IMG/VR virus record: IMGVR_UViG_3300047494_000267
Span: 1-31,664 of that record
DNA length: 31,664 bases
Origin: a virus
Reading direction: 5' to 3' (one strand)
Shown: positions 6,397 to 14,661 of the stretch, one piece after another
Numbering within the stretch: the first letter of the stretch is position 1
How the letters are laid out: every line of letters begins with the position of its first letter
Program-made: the position numbers and the translations under genes
Notes under the pieces: generated by a model
The model's input: the letters and a program-made list of their open reading frames with translations, nothing else
What the model was told of the DNA's origin: nothing
Database searches by the model: none

Positions 6397-7797
6397 ATGT
6401 TCGACACCATCTGCACCATGATCCCGCGCGACGGGGATTATTCCGCGCGCGTGCGGCGGCTGGATATTCTGCGCCGCGTGCTGGATGGCACGCTGTACGA
6501 CGTGCTGCCCTACGAGTTTCACGATGAGCGCTCCGCCGGCGGCGAATATGTGCCGCTGCGCGCGCGCAAGCCCTCGGTGCGCTATGGGCTGTGCCGGGTG
6601 GTGGTGGAAGACGCGGTGGCGCTGCTGTTCAGCGAAGGCCATTTCCCCACCGTGACCTGCGCGGACCGTGCGCTTGCCGATGTGCTGGCGGATTTGGCGC
6701 GCGAGACGCGGCTGAACGCGGTGATGATCGATGCGGCGCTGCGCGGCGCGGTGGGTTCGGTTGCCGTGCTGATGCGGGTGCTGCGCGGGCGCGTGTTCTT
6801 TTCCGTGCACGACACCACCTATCTGACCCCGGTGTGGGACCCGCAGGCGCCCGATACGCTGAGCCGCGTGGTGGAGCGCTACAAGGTGGCCGGCGCGCAG
6901 TTGATCGAGCAGGGCTACGAGATCGACGATCCGGGCGCGCAGTACTGGTTCCAGCGCTGCTGGGACGATGCGGCGGAAACCTGGTTCGACCCGGTGCGCG
7001 CCGATGCGCCCGCGGTTGATCCGGTGGTGGATACGCTGCGCACCACGCAGCATCAGTTGGGCTTCGTGCCGCTGGTGTGGATCCGCAACCTGCCGGGCGG
7101 CGACGATCTGGATGGCGCGTGCACGTTCCGCGCGGCGATCCCGACCTCGATCGAGATCGATTATCAGCTCAGCCAGGCTGGGCGTGGCCTGAAATATTCC
7201 TCCGATCCCACCTTGCTGATCAAGGAACCGGCCACCTCGGATAGCGAGATCATCAAGGGCGCCGGCAACGCGCTGGTGGTGTCGGAGAAGGGCGACGCGA
7301 AACTGCTCGAGATCGGCGGCACCGCATCGGCGGCCGTGATCGAGTATGTGCGCACGCTGCGTGAATTCGCGCTGGAAAGCGTGCACGGCAACCGCGCCGA
7401 TGCATCCCGTCTGTCGGCGGCCGCTTCCGGGCGGGCGCTGGAGCTGATGCAGCAAGGGTTGGTGTGGCTGGCCGATAATCTGCGGATTTCCTATGGCGAG
7501 GGCGGATTGCTGCCGTTGCTGCGCATGGTGCTGCGCGCTTCCGAGCGCTACCCGCTGCTGATCGCCGGACGCAGCGTGGGCAGATTGGATGCGGCCGCGC
7601 GGCTGTCGTTGAACTGGCCGCGCTGGTCGCCATCGACCGCGGACGATCGGGCCAAGGATGCGCAATCGCTGTCGATGCTCGCCGCCGCCGGGCAGATCAG
7701 CCGGCAGACCGCGGTGCAATCGCTCGCCGATACCTATGACATCGCCGATGTATCCGCCGAACTGGCGCGCATCGCGCAGGACCGGGAGACAGCATGA
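6397..7797 (+). CDS. Phage portal protein (SPP1 gp6-like)
   Basis: The protein (466 residues from ATG 6397) follows the large terminase and has the character of SPP1-gp6-type portals, the dodecameric ring at the capsid vertex through which DNA enters and to which the neck binds. Recognisable parts are the N-terminal helical region, the YGLCRVVVEDAVALLFSEG segment, a central beta-rich part (VFFSVHDTTYLTPVWDP) and a C-terminal helical crown with the MQQGLVWLADNLRISYGEGG segment. An in-frame GTG at 6364 would add 11 residues; I prefer ATG 6397, which has a weak GGGA before it. The stop overlaps the next ATG (ATGA). Confidence 0.88.
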   Translation: MFDTICTMIPRDGDYSARVRRLDILRRVLDGTLYDVLPYEFHDERSAGGEYVPLRARKPSVRYGLCRVVVEDAVALLFSEGHFPTVTCADRALADVLADLARETRLNAVMIDAALRGAVGSVAVLMRVLRGRVFFSVHDTTYLTPVWDPQAPDTLSRVVERYKVAGAQLIEQGYEIDDPGAQYWFQRCWDDAAETWFDPVRADAPAVDPVVDTLRTTQHQLGFVPLVWIRNLPGGDDLDGACTFRAAIPTSIEIDYQLSQAGRGLKYSSDPTLLIKEPATSDSEIIKGAGNALVVSEKGDAKLLEIGGTASAAVIEYVRTLREFALESVHGNRADASRLSAAASGRALELMQQGLVWLADNLRISYGEGGLLPLLRMVLRASERYPLLIAGRSVGRLDAAARLSLNWPRWSPSTADDRAKDAQSLSMLAAAGQISRQTAVQSLADTYDIADVSAELARIAQDRETA

Positions 7798-8183
7798 GCA
7801 ACGATGACAATGCCGGCGACGAGGATTGGCGCGCCCGCGCCGAAGCGGCCGAACGCGATCTGGCCGATGCGGTGAATGCCGCCGAGCAACGCTTGATCCG
7901 CGCGGAATTGAAGGCCGAGGCGTTGCGTGCCGGCATGGTGGATCTTGATGGCATCAAGCTTGCCGATACCGCGCAGCTCTCGATCGATGACAAGGGCGAG
8001 GTGCCGGGTGCGGCCGCGCTGATGCAGCAATTGAAGCGCGCGAAGCCATGGCTGTTCGGCGGGGTTTCCACCAGCTCGGGCGCGAAGGCGCCGCCGGCGC
8101 AGCCCCCGGTGCAGAAGCTGGCGACCGAAATGGGCCACGACGAATGGCGCAGCGCCAGGGCCGATCTGCTCAAGCGCCGCTGA
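7794..8183 (+). CDS. Putative phage scaffold protein
   Basis: The 129-residue, highly charged and helical protein begins at ATG 7794 with GGGAG upstream and overlaps the portal stop codon. It combines an N-terminal coiled-coil-like stretch (about 8-45), a motif seen in GP20/scaffold-like phage proteins (LRAGMVDLDGIKLAD, then a PWLFGG segment around residue 85), a Pro/Ala linker and a short basic C-terminus. Scaffold proteins guide capsid assembly and bind the coat protein through a basic C-terminal helix, which fits here. The position between portal and capsid genes is the usual one. No protease domain is fused to it. Confidence 0.65.
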   Translation: MSNDDNAGDEDWRARAEAAERDLADAVNAAEQRLIRAELKAEALRAGMVDLDGIKLADTAQLSIDDKGEVPGAAALMQQLKRAKPWLFGGVSTSSGAKAPPAQPPVQKLATEMGHDEWRSARADLLKRR

Positions 8184-8199
8184 ACAACCAGGAGAATCC

Positions 8200-8427
8200 A
8201 TGATGAATGCCAACGCCATGGCGGCGCTGACCGCCGTGTTCGGCGCGCGCGCGGCCGGAAGCATCGGCGCGGCCGCCGTACTGGTGGTGCTGATCGCGCA
8301 CGGATTGATGCCCTGGCTGCCGGTGGCGGGCCCGGCCAGCCCCGCCTGGTATCGCGCAATCTATGCGGTGCTGCGCCTGGCCGCCGGCAATTACGCGAAC
8401 GCCGCCCCCGCCAGGCCGGATGCCTGA
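8200..8427 (+). CDS. Small membrane protein of the head cluster
   Basis: This 75-residue protein has a good AGGAG ribosome binding site at 8190-8194 and starts at ATG 8200 (or the adjacent ATG 8203). Residues about 20-42 form one hydrophobic segment rich in Ala, Val, Leu and Ile, likely a membrane helix; the rest is short and neutral, with a conserved-looking WYRAIYAVLRLAAGNYANA end. I do not recognise a function. It precedes a lipoprotein gene by 22 bases, so the two may act together in the envelope, for example in lysis. Confidence 0.6.
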   Translation: MMNANAMAALTAVFGARAAGSIGAAAVLVVLIAHGLMPWLPVAGPASPAWYRAIYAVLRLAAGNYANAAPARPDA

Positions 8428-8449
8428 TCCGAGGTTCTCAGAGGAAATC

Positions 8450-8767
8450 ATGAAACTTCACCTTCTACCCGCCGCCGTCTGCCTGGCTTTGGCTGGGTGC
8501 GCCGGCAGCAACACCAGCGTCAGCCAAGGTGCCTACGCGCTGACTGCGGCCCTGGATACGGCGGAAAAGCTTGCTGCCGCCTATGAACAGTCGCCTGCCG
8601 CCAATGCCGCGGTGGTCGCGCAGATCAAAATGCTCGATGCACGCGCCTATGCCGCCGTGGCGCCGATGGCGGCAAACGCAAATAACACCACGGCCGACGA
8701 GTTGGCGGCGGCGCAGGCCGCCATGACCGCCTTCACCCAATACCTTGCGCAGCACGGGGGCAAATAA
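8450..8767 (+). CDS. Small putative lipoprotein
   Basis: The 105-residue protein starts at ATG 8450, preceded by GAGG at 8441-8444. Residues 1-18 form a signal peptide ending in a lipobox, LAGC, with Cys at about residue 17, so a lipid-anchored envelope protein is predicted. The mature part is Ala-rich and helical (AYALTAALDTAEKLAAAYE and similar), without Pro-rich Rz1 character. An earlier in-frame ATG at 8363 overlaps the previous gene and would bury the signal peptide, so I reject it. Lipoproteins are rare in head clusters. A spanin-like role or host-surface modification is possible but not shown. Confidence 0.65.
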   Translation: MKLHLLPAAVCLALAGCAGSNTSVSQGAYALTAALDTAEKLAAAYEQSPAANAAVVAQIKMLDARAYAAVAPMAANANNTTADELAAAQAAMTAFTQYLAQHGGK

Positions 8768-8768
8768 C

Positions 8769-8957
8769 ATGAGCATTGCAACCATCCTCGCTCTGCTCGG
8801 CGTGGTCGAAACCTTGATCCAGGATACGCCGCAGGCGGTTGCGCTGTTCGCCAGTGTGAAGGCGATGATGGCCAGCGGCACCGAGCCCACCGCGGATCAA
8901 TGGGCCGCACTGAACGCGCAGCTCGCCACCGACCACGCGGCTCTGCAGCAGGGCTGA
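8769..8957 (+). CDS. Small hypothetical phage protein
   Basis: The 62-residue protein begins one base after the lipoprotein stop codon (TAA C ATG). It has a hydrophobic N-terminal stretch (ATILALLGVVETLI) followed by a helical segment ending in TADQWAALNAQLATDHAALQQG. Similar small helical proteins occur near capsid or lysis genes of many phages, but I know of no assigned function. The stop/start proximity indicates translation coupled to the lipoprotein. Confidence 0.55.
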   Translation: MSIATILALLGVVETLIQDTPQAVALFASVKAMMASGTEPTADQWAALNAQLATDHAALQQG

Positions 8958-9024
8958 TGCCGGCTGCCGCCTGAATTTCCGACTTCTCCCTCCTATCCCC
9001 ACAGTCACGCAAGGGCAGTCCCTC

Positions 9025-10347
9025 ATGGGCATTCAAAACTTTCCGGCCGCGTTGCAGCCGATCATCCAGCTCGGATTCCTGGAACGCGAGTTCGAGGCTG
9101 CGCTGCACTCCAAACTCGGCTATCGCATGTGCGCCGACCGCGAGGATTTCGCCGTCGGCATCGGCGAGACGCTGACCAAGACGCGCGCCGGGCTGAAGCC
9201 CTCGGTCACCACGCCGCTCGCGCCGGCCACCAACACCAATTTGGATAACGGATTGACGCCCGCCAGCTTCAACATCGAGCAATACACCATCAGCATCAAC
9301 TCCTATGCCGCCACCACCGACCTGAACATGGTGACGTCCCGCGTCGGCATCGCGAGCCAATTTCTGCTGAACGCGGCGATCAACGGCGAACAGGCGGCTC
9401 GCAGCCTGGATGAGCTCGCGCGCAACGCGCTGTTCAACGCCTATTTCGGCGGCAATACGCGCGTGAGGGTTACTGCCGGTTCGGCCGGTCCGGCCGTGAG
9501 CGTGGATGACATTCGCGGTTTCCAATATGCGTTCGTGAACGGTGTGCAGACGCCGGTGGGATCCACCACCACGCTTACCGTCACGGTGGGCAGCAACGCC
9601 TACACGCTGGTGGGCGCGGCGCCGGACGGCACCAATGTTTCCACCACGCCGAACGGCATTTCCGGTGTGCTGACCTTCAGCGGCAACGTGCTGGCAGCGG
9701 ATGCGACCGCCGGTAACGCGGTGCAGGCCGCCACCGCCAGCGTGATCGTGCGCCCCTCCAGCCGCACCACCACCGCTGCGCTCACCGCGGCCGATACGCT
9801 CACCATGAGCAACCTGCTCGATGCCGTCTCCAAACTGCGGTTGAACGCGGTGCCGATGATCGAGGGCGCGTATAACTGTTATCTCGATCCGGTCTCTGCC
9901 CGGCAGTTGTTCGCCGATCCGGATTTTAAGCAATTGTTTCAGGGTGCGACCAGCGCCAACCAGGTGTTCCGCCAGGGCATGACCAACGATTTCCTCGGTC
10001 TGCGCTTCTGCCCCACCACGGAGGCGTTCGTGCAGGCGCATCCCACGCTTGCCAATGTGAATGTGCGCCGTCCGATCGTGACCGGCCAGGGCGCTCTGAT
10101 CGAGGGCGATTACGCCGGCATGGCGGCAAGCGACGTCGCCCCCAGCGATGCCATTGTGCAGGTGATCGATAGCGTGGCGATGGTGACGCGCGAGCCGATC
10201 GACCGGCTGCAGCAGATCATCGCGCAAAGCTGGTATTGGATCGGTGGCTTTTGCACGCCTTCCGATACCACGACCAACCCCACCACCATTCCCACCGCCA
10301 CCAACGCCGCGTTCAAGCGCGCGGTGATGATCGAGCACGCGGGCTGA
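9025..10347 (+). CDS. Major capsid protein
   Basis: The 440-residue protein is in the standard position after the scaffold-like gene and has features of HK97-fold coat proteins: an N-terminal arm (1-60), a helical spine region (LDELARNALFNAYFGGNTRV, about 128-147), and C-terminal segments with the YNCYLDPVSARQLFADPDF and GALIEGDY parts. Residues about 148-250 are Thr/Ala/Gly-rich and beta-like (TTTLTVTVGSNAYTLVG), suggesting a surface insertion domain. Which coat family it belongs to (P22-like, N4 gp56-like or other) I cannot decide. It assembles the icosahedral shell around the scaffold. No head protease gene is visible nearby. Confidence 0.82.
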   Translation: MGIQNFPAALQPIIQLGFLEREFEAALHSKLGYRMCADREDFAVGIGETLTKTRAGLKPSVTTPLAPATNTNLDNGLTPASFNIEQYTISINSYAATTDLNMVTSRVGIASQFLLNAAINGEQAARSLDELARNALFNAYFGGNTRVRVTAGSAGPAVSVDDIRGFQYAFVNGVQTPVGSTTTLTVTVGSNAYTLVGAAPDGTNVSTTPNGISGVLTFSGNVLAADATAGNAVQAATASVIVRPSSRTTTAALTAADTLTMSNLLDAVSKLRLNAVPMIEGAYNCYLDPVSARQLFADPDFKQLFQGATSANQVFRQGMTNDFLGLRFCPTTEAFVQAHPTLANVNVRRPIVTGQGALIEGDYAGMAASDVAPSDAIVQVIDSVAMVTREPIDRLQQIIAQSWYWIGGFCTPSDTTTNPTTIPTATNAAFKRAVMIEHAG

Positions 10348-10363
10348 TCCGGGGGAACGCAGC

Positions 10364-10672
10364 ATGTCCACCGGTTCAACCCAGCCGTTCAGGCCCGCCG
10401 TTACCGCCACGATCGCCGCCAGCACCACCCCTGCATATGCATCGATCGCGGGGCACGGCGAGGCGGTGCTGGTGACCAACACCACTGCGGCCGTGGCGTT
10501 CATCCGCTTCGGCACCGATAATACGGTGGTTGCGACCACCGCCGATACGCCCATCCCGCCCAACGCCCGCATGCTGATGCATTGCGGCAATATCGCCAGC
10601 ACCGCCTCGGTGGTGTTGGCGACGGGAACGGGCACCGTGTACGTCAGCCGCGGCGACGGCACGGTTTACTGA
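10364..10672 (+). CDS. Putative head decoration or minor head protein
   Basis: The 102-residue protein has a GGGGGA ribosome binding site and starts 16 bases after the capsid gene. It is beta-rich (AVLVTNTTAAVAFIRFGTD, then ADTPIPPNARMLMHCG, ending TGTVYVSRGDGTVY), the pattern of small trimeric decoration or cement proteins, but no specific family is recognised. Its position directly after the capsid gene is the usual place of decoration proteins. A head-tail joining role is an alternative. Confidence 0.55.
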   Translation: MSTGSTQPFRPAVTATIAASTTPAYASIAGHGEAVLVTNTTAAVAFIRFGTDNTVVATTADTPIPPNARMLMHCGNIASTASVVLATGTGTVYVSRGDGTVY

Positions 10673-10697
10673 CGCATCCGATCAAGGCGGAAACCGC

Positions 10698-11075
10698 ATG
10701 TTCACCGATGCGCAACTGACCGATATCCGCCGGTTCTGCGGCTATCCGGCCTATGGCGGCGACCCTTCGGGGTTTCAGTCATGGCGGTTTTTCCAGGCCT
10801 ACGGCTTGCTGGAATACCGGCTGCAGAACCTGTCTCCGGCGGAAATGCAGGTGGTGCTGAACCAGCTCGCCATTCTGTATCCGCTGGAGGCCGCGGTGCC
10901 CAACGCCGGCACGAACCTCGATACCGCGCAGGCGGCGGTATGGACGCACAACGCGCGCGAAGTTGCAGACCGCGCCGCCTTGTTCGACGATTGGCGGCGC
11001 CGGCTGTGCGCCTTCCTGGGCGTGCCGCCCGGGCCAGGCCTGGCGTCCGGCGGCAGCATCGCGCTGGTGGTGTAG
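10698..11075 (+). CDS. Hypothetical head-tail connector protein
   Basis: The 125-residue protein has a ribosome binding site (AAGGCGG) about ten bases before ATG 10698. The N-terminus (FTDAQLTDIRRFCGYPAYGG) is a motif I associate with small neck-region proteins of alphaproteobacterial phages, followed by a helical middle and a C-terminal part ending at IALVV. In gene order it takes the place of the gp6-type adaptor that binds the portal. Function is inferred from position; no enzyme motif is present. Confidence 0.55.
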   Translation: MFTDAQLTDIRRFCGYPAYGGDPSGFQSWRFFQAYGLLEYRLQNLSPAEMQVVLNQLAILYPLEAAVPNAGTNLDTAQAAVWTHNAREVADRAALFDDWRRRLCAFLGVPPGPGLASGGSIALVV

Positions 11076-11078
11076 ACG

Positions 11079-11720
11079 ATGGATGGCGCCGCCCTGCAGG
11101 ATATCATCGCCCGAGGCATGGGCACCGCGGCGCGCGCCATCGGCGTGGTGTGCAACGCCTATCGTCCGTCCGGCGGCGGCGATCCACTGGCGTCCGGCAA
11201 CCGCTTTCTGCAATTGTCGGCGGCGTTCAACGCGCGCGATCCGAGCTTCGCGGCGGCCGGGCTGCCGGCGAATGCGGTATGGTATGGCGTCTTCGATTCC
11301 GCCTATCTGCTGCCGGGCGACTACCTGGTGGAGCAGGTCAGCGGGCAGACTTGGTTTGTCGCCGCGTTGCAAAATCTGCTGCCGGCGGTTTGCGTGTTGA
11401 CCAACCGGGTGATCAGCGTCAGCCGCCCCGCCACCTACGCGGTGGCCGGCGTGAACGCCTATGGCGGCGGCAGCGTGCCCGTGAATGTGATCAGCGGCTT
11501 TCCCGCCAATCTGCTGCATGGCGGCAGCGGGCACAACGCCGGCGTGCTGCCGGCCGATCCGCGCGTGGCCGATGCGGTGGCGCTGTTGCCGGTTGTCGCC
11601 AACACCGTGTTCGCGCGCGGCGACGCCATCACCGACGATCTGGGGCGCAATTTCGTGATCGGTCAGGCCGAATTGAACGATCTGGGCTGGCGGCTGGATT
11701 TGCGCCAGGCGGCAAGCTGA
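11079..11720 (+). CDS. Hypothetical neck/tail protein
   Basis: The 213-residue protein starts three bases after the previous stop. Visible parts are a helical N-terminus (ALQDIIARGMGTAARAIG), a central beta-rich half with WYGVFDSAYLLPGDYLVEQ and TWFVAALQNLLP, and a C-terminal part with FARGDAITDDLGRNFVIGQ. The central portion resembles head-closure or stopper-type proteins, which measure a small beta barrel, but I cannot assign a family. Its TGA overlaps the next start (TGATG). Confidence 0.5.
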   Translation: MDGAALQDIIARGMGTAARAIGVVCNAYRPSGGGDPLASGNRFLQLSAAFNARDPSFAAAGLPANAVWYGVFDSAYLLPGDYLVEQVSGQTWFVAALQNLLPAVCVLTNRVISVSRPATYAVAGVNAYGGGSVPVNVISGFPANLLHGGSGHNAGVLPADPRVADAVALLPVVANTVFARGDAITDDLGRNFVIGQAELNDLGWRLDLRQAAS

Positions 11721-12547
11721 TGGCCGATCAATCGGATGTGGAAAACGCGCTGATCACGCTTGCCGCTGGCGCGCTGTATCCGCTTGGCACCGTAAACGGC
11801 AGCGTCACCGGCGCGGTGTTCCGGCTGTATCGCGGCTGGCCCGCCAACGCTGCGCTGGAAGCCGATCTTGCTAACGGAATACAGCATATCTCAGCCGCCA
11901 CGGTGGCCGGCTCGCATGCGCCGGTGGAGCAGTTTCCGCTGGCTTGGGAAATTCCCGCCCCCGTTACGCCCAGCCTCACCGCGGTCACCGTCAACGATAC
12001 CGTCACGTTTGGCGGCTTGGCGTCGATGGGTCAGATCGCCGGCATCCTGGCGGGCGACGACGGCTTCGTCTATCGCATCCAACCGGGCGATACGCCTGCC
12101 GCGGTTGCGGCCAATCTTGCAGCACTGATCAACCAACAATCGATCGCCACGGTCAACGGCGCCAGCGTGACCGTGCCTGGCGCCACCCGTCTGCTCGGCC
12201 GCGTGGAGGCGGATCAGACCGCGCTGTTGCCGATGCGGCGCCAGCGTGGGGATTTCAAGCTCACCTGCTGGTGCGCCGATCCGGCCAGCCGCGATGCCAC
12301 CGCCGGCGCGCTCGATGCGGCGTTTGCGCAGTCGCCGTGGCTGGCGTTGGCCGATGGCACCGTGGGCCGCATGATGTACGTAGCGAGCCAGCCCGGCGAC
12401 GACCTTGCGACGCTGCCGCTGTTCCGCCGCGAGCTGACCTACAGCGTGGAATACACCACCACGCTGGTGCAGGTGCAGCCCAGCATGCTGATCGGCATCT
12501 TCGCCAACGATGCCGTGGCGGGCGCGCCCATTCTGCATTTGTCCTGA
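11720..12547 (+). CDS. Putative tail completion/terminator protein
   Basis: The start is ATG 11720, which shares one base with the preceding stop codon, giving 275 residues. The N-terminus (MADQSDVENALITLAAGALYP) and C-terminus (RRELTYSVEYTTTLVQ followed by ILHLS) fit the terminator-like proteins that cap the tail tube and sheath before head joining. Residues about 90-165 form an inserted beta module (VTFGGLA..., FVYRIQPGDTPAAVAANLAA) like add-on domains seen in phage structural proteins, so the gene is longer than the usual 130-200 residues. Position immediately before the sheath gene supports the call. Confidence 0.6.
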   Translation: MADQSDVENALITLAAGALYPLGTVNGSVTGAVFRLYRGWPANAALEADLANGIQHISAATVAGSHAPVEQFPLAWEIPAPVTPSLTAVTVNDTVTFGGLASMGQIAGILAGDDGFVYRIQPGDTPAAVAANLAALINQQSIATVNGASVTVPGATRLLGRVEADQTALLPMRRQRGDFKLTCWCADPASRDATAGALDAAFAQSPWLALADGTVGRMMYVASQPGDDLATLPLFRRELTYSVEYTTTLVQVQPSMLIGIFANDAVAGAPILHLS

Positions 12548-12585
12548 TCCGCACACCTGCGACATAGAACGAGAGATCCACACCC

Positions 12586-14160
12586 ATGCCCATCGTGCAG
12601 CAAGGCGCGCTGAACACCACCGCGCTGATCGTGCCGGATCTGTATGTGCAGATCGTGGCGCCGCAGAACCTGGTGCTGAACGGCGTGCCGACCGATCTGG
12701 TCGGCGTGGTCGGCAGCGCGAGCTGGGGGCCGGTCGGCCAGCCCACCATTGTTGGCAGCATGGCCGATTACGCGGCGAATTTCGGCCCGCTGGTCGCGCG
12801 CAAATACGATATGGGCACCCAGGTAGCGACCGCCGTGCAGCAGGGTGCGGCGAATTTCTGCTGCGTGCGCGCAACCGACGGCACCGATACCGCAGCCGAG
12901 CTCGGTGTGTTCTACACCGGCGCCTCCGGGCCGCTGGTGTTGACTGCGCGCTACACCGGATCGCTCGGCAGCCAGATCGTGGTGACGTTCAGCGCCGGTT
13001 CGGCCGCCAATACCTGGAGCATGGCCGTATCGCTGCCCGGCGCGCCGCCCGAGCTGTTCAACAACATCGCCGGCAGCGGGGAGACATTTTATCAGAACCT
13101 GGTCAGCGCCGTGAACACCGGCAACGGCGTGCTGCGCGGGCCCAGCCAGATCATCACCGCCGCGTTGGGCAACACCTTCAGCGTCAATCCCGTCGCCGGC
13201 AGCTATCCGTTCAGCTATGGCGCGGCCGGCACCGATGGTGCCAGCTCCATCACGGCGGCGACCCTGATCGGCGCCGATACGCTGCCGCGCCACGGCATGT
13301 ATGCGCTGCGCGGCCAGGGCTGCAGCGTGGGCCTGCTCGCGGATGCCGATGACAGCACGCAATGGACCAGCCAGGTGGCGTTCGGGTTGAGCGAGGGCGT
13401 GTATATGATCGGCGTGGGGCCGGCCGGCGACACCATCGCCAATGCCGTGACCACCAAGCAGAGCGCCGGGATCGATAGCACCGCGTTCAAGCTGCTGTTC
13501 GGCGATTGGGTGTGGTGGAACGATGCGGTGAACCAGCAGATCCGCCTGGTCAGTCCGCAGGGCTTCGTGGCGGGGCGGCTGGCGAACCTGTCGCCGGAAC
13601 AATCCTCGCTAAACAAGCCGCTGTACAGCATCATCGGCACGCAGAAATCCGGTCAGCCGGGCAGCTCGCAATCGAACGCCTATGCCACCGCCGATCTGCA
13701 AACCCTGTTTTCCGCCGGCATCGACGTCATCAGCAATCCGCAGCCGGGCGGCGCCTATTGGGGCGTGCGCTGCGGGCATAATTCCACCAGCAACGCCGCC
13801 GCCAACGGCGACAACTACACCCGCATGACCAACTACATCGCGGCCACGCTGAACGCCGGCATGGGCCAATATGTGGGCCAGGTGATCAATAGCACATTGT
13901 TCCAGCGTGTGCGTTCCACGCAGTTGCAGTTCCTGGCCAACATGCAGTTGCAGGGGCTGCTGGGCAGCACGGACGGTTCCACACCGTATTCGGTGATCTG
14001 CGACACCAGCAACAATCCGTCCAGCCGCACGGCGCTGGGCTACGTGCAGTCGGACGCGCAGGTGCAGTATCAGGCGATCAACGAGGTGTTCATCGTCAAT
14101 ATCGAGGGCGGGCAGACTGTCACCGTGCAGCGTCAAACCTTGCCTGCTGGCCAATCGTAA
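12586..14160 (+). CDS. Contractile tail sheath protein
   Basis: The 524-residue protein is the outer contractile sheath that drives the tube through the envelope. The N-terminal sheath signature is clear (ALIVPDLYVQIVAPQ, then GVVGSASWGPVGQP), followed by a variable surface domain (about 100-240), and the conserved C-terminal core with AYWGVRCGHNSTSN, DNYTRMTNYIAATL and the final beta strand NEVFIVNIEGGQTVTVQRQT used to lock neighbouring subunits. A GAGAG ribosome binding site precedes ATG 12586. Together with the tube gene just downstream it shows that the phage has a myovirus tail. Confidence 0.93.
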   Translation: MPIVQQGALNTTALIVPDLYVQIVAPQNLVLNGVPTDLVGVVGSASWGPVGQPTIVGSMADYAANFGPLVARKYDMGTQVATAVQQGAANFCCVRATDGTDTAAELGVFYTGASGPLVLTARYTGSLGSQIVVTFSAGSAANTWSMAVSLPGAPPELFNNIAGSGETFYQNLVSAVNTGNGVLRGPSQIITAALGNTFSVNPVAGSYPFSYGAAGTDGASSITAATLIGADTLPRHGMYALRGQGCSVGLLADADDSTQWTSQVAFGLSEGVYMIGVGPAGDTIANAVTTKQSAGIDSTAFKLLFGDWVWWNDAVNQQIRLVSPQGFVAGRLANLSPEQSSLNKPLYSIIGTQKSGQPGSSQSNAYATADLQTLFSAGIDVISNPQPGGAYWGVRCGHNSTSNAAANGDNYTRMTNYIAATLNAGMGQYVGQVINSTLFQRVRSTQLQFLANMQLQGLLGSTDGSTPYSVICDTSNNPSSRTALGYVQSDAQVQYQAINEVFIVNIEGGQTVTVQRQTLPAGQS

Positions 14161-14215
14161 GCAGGCGGGGGCTTTGCTCCCTCGCCGCCCGCCGGGGCAT
14201 GGCCCCAGACCCCGA
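14161..14215. repeat. GC-rich intergenic repeat related to the 2202-2365 element
   Basis: Immediately after the sheath stop codon, this sequence contains GGCGGGGGCTTTGCTCCCTC and CCGGGGCATGGCCCCAGACC, both close to the arms of the inverted repeat at 2202-2365 in order and orientation. It can form GC-rich hairpins and ends 17 bases before the tube gene. It might damp or process the transcript between sheath and tube. Confidence 0.65.
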
Positions 14216-14232
14216 TCCATTGGAGTATATAG

Positions 14233-14661
14233 ATGGCAGCTACACAGTTTTCGTTGGGGCGCGATTGCCAGCTCGTGGTTATCGGGCCGGCGGGGCGAGT
14301 TGATCTCAGTTACGTCACCGCGTTTCAAAGCAGCCAGGTGACCCAGCCGGTACGCGTGGACCGGCTCGATGGCGTGCAGATGGCAACCGAACTGCCGAAG
14401 GGCTGGGAAGGCAGCTTCGAGGTGGAGCGCGGATCGAGCGCGGTGGACGATTTCATCTCCGCCGCCGAAGTGGCGTACCGCACCAGCGGCGCGCTGCCAT
14501 ACGGCCAGGTGTATCAGTACATCACCGAACCCGACGGCTCCGTCAGCACGTTTCAATACACCGGCGTGGTGTTCCGCCTGATCAACGCCGGCGTGTGGCG
14601 CGGTGATGGCGCGGTGAAACAGAAGCTAGAATTCTTCGCCGCCGCACGGTTGCGCCTGTGA
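14233..14661 (+). CDS. Tail tube protein
   Basis: The 142-residue protein follows the sheath gene, with a TGGAG ribosome binding site. It has the length and beta-rich pattern of contractile tail tube proteins (P2 FII/T4 gp19 type): an N-terminal arm, DLSYVTAFQSSQVTQPVRVD, the ELPKGWEGSFEVERGS segment, and a terminal FQYTGVVFRLINAGVWRGDG strand pair. It polymerises as hexameric rings inside the sheath. The stop codon overlaps the GTG start of the tail assembly chaperone gene (GTGA). Confidence 0.88.
   Translation: MAATQFSLGRDCQLVVIGPAGRVDLSYVTAFQSSQVTQPVRVDRLDGVQMATELPKGWEGSFEVERGSSAVDDFISAAEVAYRTSGALPYGQVYQYITEPDGSVSTFQYTGVVFRLINAGVWRGDGAVKQKLEFFAAARLRL

Noticed and set aside
8647-10662. A 671-codon minus-strand frame antisense to the capsid genes
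   Set aside because: It runs through three + strand genes with ribosome binding sites and recognisable products; composition is the shadow type (His/Arg/Gly-rich), no family recognised.
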